From positions 1 through 22,527 of the forward strand of contig SMOI01000469.1 of the NCBI GenBank assembly GCA_008000375.1: a DNA stretch of 22,527 nt, written 5' to 3'. The notes beneath the pieces were generated by a model. The model was not told the DNA's origin. It saw only the letters and a program-made list of their open reading frames with translations, and did not search any database. This stretch comes from Poteriospumella lacustris (Eukaryota; Sar; Chrysophyceae; Chromulinales; Dinobryaceae). Positions 1 through 9,200 of the stretch are shown piece after piece (the first letter of the stretch is position 1; the number at the start of each line of letters is the position of its first letter). A program made the position numbers and the translations under genes.

Positions 1-1
1 C

Positions 2-559
2 TATCGCTTCGTGGACGGCTGGCTGACGTCGCTGTCGGCGCTGGGTCAGGGTCTGGCGGCGATGACGGTGCTGGTGTTGGTGGGTCTGTGTGTGCTGGCG
101 GTGGTGTATTGGCGACGTCACCGTCATACGCAGTCTCTGGGCCCGTCAGTGGCTGCAGTTGCGGTCGGACACCAGTTGCCGTTGGAAGTCGCAGACGACA
201 GCGCGGTCTCGCAGGGACCGCCAGTGGCGGACCCCTCGCAGGTACCGCCAGTGGTGGACCCCACATCGACTGGCGCCATCCCTCCGCCTGCAATTCGTCC
301 GGTTTCCATATCGCCGTTGTCTTCTGCGTCACTGAGCGTGCCGCTGTCTCTTGCCAGTGTCGTGTCTGAGTCCGATTCCGACAGTCAGTCGCACAGCAGT
401 TGGCATTTTAGCGTCGATTCAGACGACGACCGCAGTAGCAGCGGTGCCCGTGGCCGTGGCCGTGGACGTAGCAGTAGCAGTCCGACGAGCAGCTCCGCCG
501 GTAGCTTCAACGTGAGCATCAGCATCAGCATCAGCGACCACCACGATGACGCCTCTTGA
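2..559 (+). CDS. 3' end of a membrane protein with acidic Ser-rich tail; divergent paralogue of the giant gene (5' partial)
   Basis: The frame is open from the window edge to the TGA at 557-559, so the start lies outside. The visible 185 residues begin with a hydrophobic span (about residues 17-37, ending in the basic stop-transfer sequence YWRRHRH), then a Pro/Ser/Val-rich linker and an acidic, Ser-rich tail. The tail shares an ordered set of motifs with the C-terminus of the gene ending at 14151: a DSDS run, W-H/R-F-S followed closely by D-S, DDR, then S-S-x-A-G-S-F/L-x-V. I read this as the last transmembrane helix and cytoplasmic tail of a third family member. The protein runs about 15 residues past the last shared motif, through a SISISIS stretch encoded by an AGCATC repeat. 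Function is not recognisable. The coding call is firm; the family assignment is good but rests on the tail alone. Confidence 0.75.
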   Translation, partial: YRFVDGWLTSLSALGQGLAAMTVLVLVGLCVLAVVYWRRHRHTQSLGPSVAAVAVGHQLPLEVADDSAVSQGPPVADPSQVPPVVDPTSTGAIPPPAIRPVSISPLSSASLSVPLSLASVVSESDSDSQSHSSWHFSVDSDDDRSSSGARGRGRGRSSSSPTSSSAGSFNVSISISISDHHDDAS

Positions 560-1050
560 GGGGGTCCTTTGCGTCGAGTGCGTTACCTTCACCGTGACGA
601 GAACAGTGACGTGGACAGTGACGATTGGCGTGGTTCCCGTTTAAATCACTTAAAGTAGAAGTAGTAGTCGTAGTTGTAGTAGTAGTTGTTGTAGAAGACG
701 CAGATTCTCTTTTCCTTTTCTTGTTTTTGTTTTTTCTGTCTTTTGATGTGACCTGGAAGAGGGGAGGGGTCGTTTCTACGGAGCTCACAGTAGCGAGTTG
801 GGTTCTCACCCCCCCCCCCCCACCCCTTGCCGCTGTTAAAAGGGTCGTTGCCCTTCGCGCGGGTTGATCGTGTAGTCCGGTGTCCCTATTGCTGTCCACG
901 GTTGGCTCTTGTCGTGGATCGCAGATTTTACGTGCTTTTCATTTCACTGTTAACGTAGTGATCGTCGTTGTCTTGTAGCCGACGTTGCCATCGTCTGTTG
1001 CGGCAAAGTACTCTCAGAGACGCTTCACCCGAAATGTTTCGTGTGTATCT

Positions 1051-1072
1051 TGTGTGTGTGTGTGTGTGTGTG
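1051..1072. repeat. (TG)11 microsatellite
   Basis: Eleven uninterrupted TG units. Dinucleotide microsatellites of this length are typical of eukaryotic nuclear DNA. Lies in non-coding sequence between two genes. Confidence 0.95.
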
Positions 1073-1206
1073 GGAAATAATAGGTTTAACGACGACCTGC
1101 ATTCTTGCTGATAACGAAGGTGGTCCTTGCTGTCCTGGCTGTTCAAGAACCTGTCACGCGTGTGCATGCCACATTTTGGGTCGTCGTTGTTGATGTCCCC
1201 AATCAT

Positions 1207-1338
1207 GGTGGCATGACAAATGACAAGTGACATCACCACCAGTGTGATGCCATGGATGACAAGTAGGTGGCATGACAAATGACAAGTGACACCACCACCT
1301 CGAAGGTGGCATGACAAGTGACAAGTGACACCACCACC
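1207..1338. repeat. Three 34-bp direct repeats with GGTGG...CCACC ends
   Basis: Units lie at 1207-1240, 1266-1299 and 1305-1338, each exactly 34 bp. Each starts GGTGGCATGACAA and ends CACCACC. Unit 2 differs from unit 1 by one T/C change and unit 3 from unit 2 by one A/G change. Spacers are 25 and 5 bp. Inside each unit a TGACAA/TGACA pattern recurs. The ends are complementary (GGTGG against CCACC), so each unit could form a short-stem hairpin. Uneven spacing and only three copies argue against CRISPR; a minisatellite or a cluster of binding sites upstream of the kinase-like gene are the alternatives. Confidence 0.85.
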
Positions 1339-1506
1339 AGTGTCAGTGTGGGGCTTCAAGCTGAACGCACTGCTTCTACAAAAGAATTCTCATGGGCCTC
1401 CGAAAAGCAGTTATCGTCTCGCGACCTTCTGGGATTGATCATTCTACCCATTGATTCACACTTAAAATGTCTACTTGCCCTCCCCACCAATATGTGTCCA
1501 TGACTC

Positions 1507-2298
1507 TTGACCGTGAACAAACCGGCCGATGCGATCCATCTGTATGAAGTCGCGAACCATCACCCACGTGTGCTGTTGGAAGAGAACCACGATTTGGTGG
1601 TGGCGGACGGCAATTTTGACTGCGACGTCGTCGTCGCGGCGAGTGCGAACGCCGCCCTTGTCCGCGCGTTTTCCAAAACCTCTGGCACTCCCTATCTGCT
1701 GAAGTTTGGCACGGATGTCCGCACGGAGTACCACCATTTCGCCTCGCTCGGTCTGAGCGAAGCGCAAGCGCTCGCGCGTTTCATTGTCCCGACGGTGCTG
1801 GTGGAGTGCCCGGGCGGCCACCCATCGGCGGCACTGCGATTGCCGGTCATGACGTGCTCTCTGGACGTCGTCCCGTGCTTGCAGGAAGAGCTGGTTGTCG
1901 AACGATTGGCCGCGAACATGGTGCCTGCGCTACACTATATGCATAGGCGGCATGTCTATCACATGGACGTGAAGCCCGGCAACATCTTGATCGGCCCCGG
2001 CGATCACTGGTTCCTGTGTGATCTAGACTCCGCTGTCATGGGCGAAGGGCAAGAAGTGGTTGTGCGCCAGGGACAACGACTGACGCCGGCGTACATTCCC
2101 AGAGATCTGAGACGCGTGGCCGAGAAGCAGTTCGATGATACGCTGCTGGTCATTGTTGCCATCCTCAAGGTGCTCCCTCGAAGAGATTGCTCACCACGCT
2201 TCAGCGACCTTACCCTGCAGGACGTCGACCACCTCGTGCGCAGTAGGCTAACCGTTGCTGCGTTGAGGACGTTGTGTTTGAACCTGCTTCGCGAATGA
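1507..2298 (+). CDS. Divergent small protein-kinase-like protein; N-terminus uncertain
   Basis: About 263 residues with the order of a eukaryotic protein-kinase fold. Numbering from the TTG at 1507: YLLKF (Lys66) is the likely ATP-binding lysine, Glu74 a possible helix-C glutamate, HMDVKPGN at 152-159 the catalytic loop (Asp154, Lys156, Asn159), and DLD at 172-174 stands in for DFG with the metal-binding Asp kept. TPAYIPRD (193-200) matches the activation-segment end, and an Asp at 212/213 fits helix F. No glycine-rich loop is seen and the domain is short and C-terminally trimmed. Catalytic residues are kept, so an active Ser/Thr-type kinase is possible; substrate unknown. No in-frame ATG precedes 1849, which is already past the lysine, and a TGA at 1501-1503 closes the frame. 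An upstream exon, a non-ATG start or a frameshift from the ATG at 1467 must explain the start. Confidence 0.7.
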   Translation: MTVNKPADAIHLYEVANHHPRVLLEENHDLVVADGNFDCDVVVAASANAALVRAFSKTSGTPYLLKFGTDVRTEYHHFASLGLSEAQALARFIVPTVLVECPGGHPSAALRLPVMTCSLDVVPCLQEELVVERLAANMVPALHYMHRRHVYHMDVKPGNILIGPGDHWFLCDLDSAVMGEGQEVVVRQGQRLTPAYIPRDLRRVAEKQFDDTLLVIVAILKVLPRRDCSPRFSDLTLQDVDHLVRSRLTVAALRTLCLNLLRE

Positions 2299-2500
2299 GG
2301 AGTGAGTTTCTATATGCTATATAATTGCGTACCTACCACGCTGCTCCACAAGCCGTGAACATGTACATTCAACAACAGAAGGTATTCGCGATGGTCACGC
2401 TTCCTGCCTCCGCTGCCACTGTCGCTCCTGTCGCCGCTCCTGCCAAGGAACCTGCTACACCAGCAACAGCGGCAGCGCAGGACCAGGACCACTAGTCGCG

Positions 2501-3439
2501 GTGTCGCACGGGTGGGACGGAGCGGTGTCGTCCTCGTCCGTCGTGTCGCGCAGGGTAGACGACGACCTGACGAACGACTGCCACCGCTCGTTCCACAAAC
2601 TGTTTGCCCACTACCAGCGCGCTGGCTATGACGTTGCGACGGCTTACCGTACGGCCAGTGCCAATGCGATGCACTGCCTGAACCGCTACATGGAAAAGAA
2701 GGCACCGGCGATGCGCCAGCAGCCTGCTGAGACCACCACCTGCGCCACCTGCCCAGGACGCTGCTACACCGGCAACAGCAACGGCAACCGCAGCACCAGC
2801 AGCACCAACACCAGCATCAGCATCAGCATCAGCGGTATCGGTAGCGCAGGACCTGGACCAGGCGTCGCTCGTTCACCGCCCATCGCGTCGTCCGCACTCG
2901 ATGCGGGTGCTGTCGCCGCGGCCGCGATGAGAAACGCGGTCGCCCACGCGTCGGCGGCGCCGTCTTCTTCTTCTTGTTCTTCCTCGCAGAGGCGGGCACC
3001 AACGACGCGGTGGGAGACGCAGCGCTGGCCCGCGGTGTCGCACGCGGTGGACGGAGGAGCGTCGCTGTTGTCTTCATCGTCCTCCTCCGTCGTCGAGTCG
3101 CGCAGCGTCAACGGTCGCCGTCAAGGGACCACCACCGCCGTGTCCGGTGCCTGCGTCTCCGAGATGAGCCAGCGTCATGCGAGTTACTCTGCCGCCGCCG
3201 CCGCGGCGTCTGCGACGACGCAAGTTGCGCCCGCGAACGCAGCGGCGAAGGGGGCAACCGAGGCGGTGGCGTCGGCGGCGGTGAAGACGACCAAGACGCG
3301 AGCACCGTCGTCGGGGACGAGCATCGTGCGAGGCGGCGGTCCAACGTCGACAGTACAAATGATGCGCTTCAACCAGATGTTGGCGCGGCCGGCCAAGTCG
3401 AATGCAATACGATGCGACACACGGACGCAAAAACAATGA
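2501..3439 (+). CDS. Hypothetical Ser/Ala-rich low-complexity protein; N-terminus uncertain
   Basis: I do not recognise this protein. The frame ends at a TGA at 3437-3439 and stays open upstream to 2306 without an ATG; the first in-frame ATG is at 2669, inside a conserved-looking helical segment. The GTG at 2501 is only a placeholder start. Visible parts: a likely helical module (about residues 20-68 from 2501, containing SFHKLFAHYQRAGYDVATAY), then Ser/Thr/Asn low complexity with a SISISIS run, a Ser/Arg-rich middle, an Ala-rich stretch and a basic end with MMRFNQMLARP. Third codon positions are strongly G/C, which supports this frame. Peptides near 2440-2570 recur in the same frame further on (CYT-NS, GSAGPGP, VSH...DG...SSSSVV), so the gene arose partly by internal duplication. 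No signal peptide or membrane span is seen. Confidence 0.55.
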   Translation: MSHGWDGAVSSSSVVSRRVDDDLTNDCHRSFHKLFAHYQRAGYDVATAYRTASANAMHCLNRYMEKKAPAMRQQPAETTTCATCPGRCYTGNSNGNRSTSSTNTSISISISGIGSAGPGPGVARSPPIASSALDAGAVAAAAMRNAVAHASAAPSSSSCSSSQRRAPTTRWETQRWPAVSHAVDGGASLLSSSSSSVVESRSVNGRRQGTTTAVSGACVSEMSQRHASYSAAAAAASATTQVAPANAAAKGATEAVASAAVKTTKTRAPSSGTSIVRGGGPTSTVQMMRFNQMLARPAKSNAIRCDTRTQKQ

Positions 3440-5095
3440 CACTACCTAACTCCCCAGATTACCTATCCCAGGCTACGGCATCAGTCCAACCCCCGTCGCT
3501 GTTGGGCGCCCCTGTATCGCTGCTGTGCACTTGCTTGGTATCATTTGTGTTGTTTATGATTCCAAAGGCCAATTACAATTGAATATGTGAGTGCAGTTTC
3601 GGCGAAATATGCTTCGTTGAAGAAGTATCATGCGAAGACGGCAGGGCGTACGTGCATTTCGTGCAGTTTTCCCACGTATTGCATCATTCCACGCTCGACA
3701 TTTCAGCAATAGAATCCAAACTGTAGCAAATTAGGGTATTTACATGTTCGATAATGAAGGCAACGGAAAGTTGCTCGAAGAACTGTTGAATCTCGAAAGT
3801 GAAACAGAGCTCGACAGAGGTCGAGGACCCGCGATGGCTGCGTCTTAGATCCGACAGAAAACCACCAAAACGAGTCAGAAAATGTCAGAAAACGTAGTAT
3901 CATGAACTAAATACAGAGAACTATCGACAGATGCAAAGTATGCACATTTCTAACCAAAATACAAAGACTTATGACAGGAAATGACGCCTAAATATGTCGA
4001 CATCGACCATTTTTGTTTCTACTTCTCGCCAGTACTTTGGCAATATTCGTCCGACCAGAAACAACCGTATATATTTGGATGTATCTCCTTCTTGGTGAGC
4101 GGTATCAGTCGTTTTTCCGCGCTGAAACGGTGAAATTCCGTTCTGAGACGGAAAACAACGCGAAGAACTGTGGTTTGTGGAGGCAGCGCCGCACGGCGGA
4201 ACGGCAACGGAAGACCACGTTATCTCGGCACAGTAATCGGCAATACGCTCTCTGATCATACACTTCGATCCATAACCGATGGCCTGTGTCGATGGTTCGC
4301 AACCAAATGCCTGCGGCGACGAACTCAGCCCGCCCAAAGGGCCGGGGACACCACCGCCACCACCGCCGAGGCCCCAAGTGCGTCGCGACGGCCCCATTCA
4401 CTTCTCCCAGCAACATGCACCGAATCCCTCACCCCAGTCTCATGTATTGACTCACCAGAGACCCGGCCACGAGGGTCTCGCTGCTGCAGTGAAGTGCCAA
4501 CGTCTCCAAAGTGGGTGCTGGCCATCAGTTCTCCGCGTGGACGGGACGGAGAACAGCGCTGCCTTCGCCGCTGCCGCATGTATCGGTCAGGGCAGCTGTG
4601 CGCTTTCTACATACATCCCAGAGTAACATCGCAAAGTGTGGTGGGTGCCAATCACCCAGAAGCACGGCAGAAGAACGTGTGCTGCACAGCCGTCGCCCTC
4701 GTGGACCACCCTCGTGGGTCGCCGTCGGACCGTCTGGCCTGCCGTTCCGCGGTCTCGTGAGCAGCTCCTGCAAATCTCATCCCTTTCCATACTTCTTCCA
4801 TCGCGTTGTTCTTGCAATGCAGAGTACTTCACATCTCAACGGCAGTTCTGCAGATCTACGCAGTAATTCGCCGTCAACGACGAGGGGAAGCGTCGATCGC
4901 GATGGCTGTGTCGACGAAACCCACATCCAGGGGGGGGGGGGCGGACAGCGCAGTCTGCGAACGGCCGCATCGCGACACTTGTCTCCAGCCTGTGGATGGG
5001 TCCTTTGTCAATGAACGAAACAGCCGCGGCATCTTCCCTGCGGAGACCTTTCCCACTAGCTGATCGTCCTGATGCGTCAATCGATTGATGAGCAA
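3440..5095. other. Intergenic region, no supported gene
   Basis: The first half (about 3580-4260) is AT-richer than its surroundings and contains no plausible coding frame. A small perfect inverted repeat (TTCCGT/ACGGAA, six-base loop) lies near 4136-4153. Around 4279-4626 an ATG-initiated 115-codon frame with a short Pro run exists, but it has weak composition bias, no recognisable domain and competing frames on both strands, so I do not call it. A 12-base G tract lies at 4930-4941. The sequence upstream of 5096 shows no similarity to the sequence upstream of 14793, which marks the left boundary of the tandem duplication. Confidence 0.6.
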
Positions 5096-6261
5096 TATAA
5101 GTGTCACACCGGTGTCGTGTGTCTCTCACACAAACATTGTACGTACGTCCATTCGCATGAGAGTGCTCACACATACGACTCCTCGTGACACAGGTCCGAG
5201 CCATCGTTGTCGGTGGCACCAATCGTGGTGCACACGTGGCAACAGACTCATCACCGACGACATAGAAGCGCACACACCGCCAAGAATCCAGCACAAAGAC
5301 CCGCTCAGACATGGCCTTGACTCTCAGTGTGTAGGCGGAGACCAGTCGAGCTTCGTTCTGACCGCTGAACAATGAATGACAACGGGTCGGGCCACATCAT
5401 CAACACCAACAAGTGGAGGCCTGCGCGTCAGGTCACCAGAGGAACCAGTCGCCACTGCTACGAGGCTGTCACCTGCTGCAAAGGAACTAGAATGGTTGAA
5501 GCTACAGTATCATCGCTTGGCTAGGCAGCGTATTCCCGATGCTCGACAGCGCATACCGCCAAAACGACGGTCGTGACAAGTCACTGGAAGCACAAGAAAG
5601 ACTTGATCACGGGTCCCTCACAGAACTGCTGAGTCGTGTTGCAACGGCAATGGCAGCTGGTGATTCCAGCAATATGGGGGGCATATCCTTCGTATCGATC
5701 GGAAAGAATGGTATTTTGGTCTGTGCAAGCTCTCAATGGGAATCATCAAACAACGGTAGATCATCCGTTGATCTTGGAACACAGGGGTCAGATGCTACTT
5801 TGTTTCTGCTCTCGTCCTGATGGCCACGATCCATCCCAACTTGTTGATCATCAAGCAGTCGACCGTCATTTGTTGTTCGATTGATTGAGCGACGATCATC
5901 GAAGTGATCGGACCATCGGACCAGCAGCCGAACATCATCGTCATCGCGGCATGTCTGCTGGCAGCCGTACCGCAGCCCTTCCTACTGATGTATGTATATG
6001 TGGGTTCTTCGACAGTACAAATGTACCCCACCTGACTGTCTGTCCGTCTGTCCGTCCGTCTGCCCGTCTGTCCGTCTGTCGCGGCTGGTCCAAAAGACTG
6101 AAAGCGGACCTCGTCAGGCGCCTCCTTTTTCACAATCGAATTCCTTCGACATCGACCCACCCACAGTCACACATCGAACTTGAACATTGCGTCGAGAATT
6201 GTTTTTAGCCACTCTCTTTGGCTATGATATCCCGTGAAGTGGTATTGTGTGCGTGATACAA
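5096..6261. repeat. Duplicated 5' flank of giant gene, copy A (presumed promoter region)
   Basis: From TATAAGTGTCAC at 5096 to the ATG at 6262 this block aligns with 14793-15889, with small indels and many substitutions. It includes shared landmarks: an RGGTCCGAG-type segment near 5195, a segment reading GGAGGCCTGCGCGTCAGG near 5416, an octamer minisatellite (6039-6074), and a well-kept last 140 bp ending in a near-identical leader just before the ATG. It contains no intact gene. Because it is the only upstream sequence the two giant genes share, it presumably carries their promoter and 5' untranslated region. A TATATG-rich string at 5991-6000 is also present in the other copy but I cannot assign it a role. 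Confidence 0.85.
6039..6074. repeat. TCTGTCCG octamer minisatellite, copy A
   Basis: Three perfect TCTGTCCG octamers, one variant (TCTGCCCG) and an extra four-base TCCG lie within the 5' flank about 190 bp before the start codon. The matching array in the second flank is longer and cleaner, so the tract has changed length since the duplication. Confidence 0.85.
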
Positions 6262-9200
6262 ATGACTCCATTGCTGTGGTGGCTGCTTTTTTGTGGTTGG
6301 GTATACGTGACGACGCAAGCTGCGGATATCGCCTTGGGCAATTTCCACAGTTGCGCAGTATCAAGTCAACAGGGATTGATGTGTTGGGGATACAATTTTT
6401 ATGGGCAGCTTGGCCTCGGTACAGCAACCGACACCAACTCGGCGAGTCCAGTGACATCGATGAGCAATGTAGATGATGTTGCCACGCGAGCCTCTCACAC
6501 GTGCGCGATATCTGTTGGTCAACTTTATTGCTGGGGTCGTAACAGTGAGGGTCAATTGGGGACAGATAATGACACCGATTCGTCGACGCCTGTTGCGGTA
6601 TTGGCCGGTGTACAAGCCGTCGGTGTGGGGATCGCTCACACGTGTGCGACGAGGACCACAGGCCATGTCTGGTGTTGGGGAAACAACGCAAATGGTCGAC
6701 TTGGAGACGGAACCACCACGTCATCAAACGTTCCTGTTCAAGTCTCGTTGTGGAACATGTCCGTTGTGAGTATCGCCGTTGGAGGGCAGCACAGTTGTGT
6801 GGTCCTCAGCAACAGCAGTGTGGCGTGTTGGGGCCGGAACACCAATGGACAATTGGGGATCGGATCTACATTAGATTCTTATGTGCCTGTAGTACTCAGA
6901 GATATCACAGGATCCGCAACCATTGCAGCTGGTCCTTTTCACACTTGTGTTCTGTATACCGTTGGTACAGTTGCCTGTTGGGGAAACAATGACAATGGTC
7001 GTTTGGGTCTCGGGGATACCACAGTGCGTACAACACCAGCCGATATTCCGTCTCTTTCCTCTGTCAGCACTCTTGCCTTGGGTAGTTCGCATACTTGTGC
7101 ATTGCTAAGTGACGGGACGGTGAAGTGCTGGGGTGGCAACTCGAACGGACAACTGGGCGATGGGTCCACCACGGATCAGTATTCCCCTGTCGCAGTGCCA
7201 TCCCTGACCAGCGTCTCCTCCATCGCTGCTGGTGGTACACATACGTGTGTGGTGCTGACTTCGGGTGCGGCCCAATGTTGGGGATCCAGCAGTGATGGCC
7301 AGCTGGGTGCAGGCAGCCTGACTTCATCGACGGCACCCGTGACCGTCAGTAACTTCTACAACCTCCCCACCTCACAGCCATCGTCACAGCCGAGTCTTCA
7401 ACCAACCGCGGCACCATCGCAAAAACCCACCGGGTCGATCGTATTGGGTGCGTACCATACGTGTGCGTTGTTTGTGGAGAAGGGCATGATGTGCTGGGGT
7501 AGCAATATCTACGGCGAGCTTGGCGATGGAACAGCCACCTTCTCATCCGCTCCTGTCTATGTGACGGTGGTGAGCGATGTGACGGCGATGGCGCTGGGGC
7601 AGTACTTCACGTGTACGTTGCTATCGGCAGGAACCGTCTCTTGTTGGGGCGCCAACAACTTGGGGCAACTCGGTGACGGTACTGTGGCATCACGAACCAC
7701 CGCACAGACGATTGCCTCGTTAACGGGCGTGAAAGCGATCGCTGCGGGTCCCATTCATGTGTGTGCGATTGTGGCAGGAAGGACAGTGAAGTGCTGGGGT
7801 CAGGGCACAGAAGGTCAACTGGGCGATGGGTTGGGGGCGTCGAGTGCAATGCCGGTCACTGCGATCGGTGTGGACTTTGCGATCGGCATCGCTGCCGGTG
7901 GAGCTCACATGTGTGCACTGCTGCAAGGTGGGGCGGTGACATGTTGGGGCGGGAATAGCGACGGTCAATTGGGCGATGGAACGTTGACGAACTCCAACAC
8001 CGCGGTGACCGTGACCTCCTTGACAGATGCGATGGTTATATCGTTGGGTAATGCGCACTCTTGCGCACTGATCAACGATGACACCGTCAAGTGCTGGGGC
8101 GGCAATTTTTTTGGCCAAGTCGGAGACGGGACGTATACATCTGTCAACGTACCGGTGTCAGTCACGGGTGTGAGTGCTATCTCTGCGATATCTGCGGGGT
8201 GGTACTTCTCCTGTGGGTTGAACACCACGGGGAGTGTCCTTTGTTGGGGCGATAACTTATACGGCCAGTTGGGTGATAGATCCACGACGGTGTCACCAGT
8301 AGCTGTGTCCGCATCTGCCATCACCACTGCTACTGCCCTGGGGACGGGATACGAACACACGTGCGTCATTGTCAACAACGAGAGTGCTAAGTGTTGGGGA
8401 AACGGCGATTCGGGACAACTGGGCGATGGGACCACGACTACCAGTGCTCTTCCTGTGTCGGTGATCAACTTCTTCATCGATCCCACGTCGCAGCCTTCCT
8501 CACAACCCAGTCGGCAACCAACCTCCAACCCTGTGAGTCCCACCAGTCAACCGACACGTCAGCCATCAACTCAGCCGACCGCACAGCCTTCGTCTCAGCC
8601 AACTGGTCAGCCGTCTATGCAGCCAAGTGGACAGCCGTCGTCACAGCCGAGTCGACAGCCTTCGTCTCAGCCTAGTCGCCAGCCATCGTCGCAACCTTCT
8701 CGCCGACCGACGTGTCAACCGACGTCGATACCCAGTGGCCAGCCTTCGTCACAGCCAACTGGTCAGCCGTCTGGACAGCCGAGTCAACAGCCTTCGTCCC
8801 AGCCCAGTTGCCAGCCATCTTCGCAGACGACAGCACCCCCTTCATCTCAGCCAACGATGCAGCCATCGGGGCAGCCCACGCAACAGCCCTCGCAACAACC
8901 CACTGGCCAGCCATCCACGCGGCCAAGCAATCAACCAACGGTACAGCCCACGAGACAACCATCGTCGCAGCCTACCAGTAGACCGAGTTCACAGCCGTCA
9001 ATGCAGCCGTCGGAACAGCCCACGCTGCAGCCTTCGACGCAGCCCAATGCAAAGCCGTCCCGCCAACCCTCGAGCCAGCCAACGTCTGTGCCCAGCAGAC
9101 AGCCCTCGTCGAAGCCTTCAGTACAACCAACAGGGCAGCCTTCGAGACAGCCAGTGGCAGCCCCTTCGAGTCAACCGTCGAGGCAGCCGTCTGCAGAGCC

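Larger units (their letters stand above)
560..1466. other. Intergenic region with low-complexity tracts
   Basis: No convincing gene is seen. The stretch holds a GTA/GTT-rich run at about 655-693, a pyrimidine-rich run at about 706-745, a 13-base C tract at 809-821, a TG microsatellite at 1051-1072 and three 34-bp repeats at 1207-1338. The reverse-strand frame at 531-899 is open mainly because the GTA-like run reads as poly-Thr on that strand, so I do not call it a gene. Promoters for the downstream kinase-like gene and the 3' end of the upstream gene should lie here, but I see no motif that would place them. Confidence 0.6.

Noticed and set aside
531-899. Reverse-strand 122-codon frame with a poly-Thr run
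   Set aside because: Openness is created by the GTA-like and pyrimidine-rich simple repeats; no other coding signal.
1207-1338. CRISPR array
   Set aside because: Only three units, spacers of 25 and 5 bp, no cas genes and a eukaryotic context.
2974-3582. Forward 202-codon Arg-rich frame overlapping the hypothetical gene
   Set aside because: Frame-shifted shadow of the 2501-3439 gene; GC-rich third positions and in-frame repeated peptides support the other frame.
4279-4626. 115-codon Pro-containing frame in the intergenic region
   Set aside because: Moderate codon bias only, weak start context, no recognisable feature and overlapping open frames on both strands.
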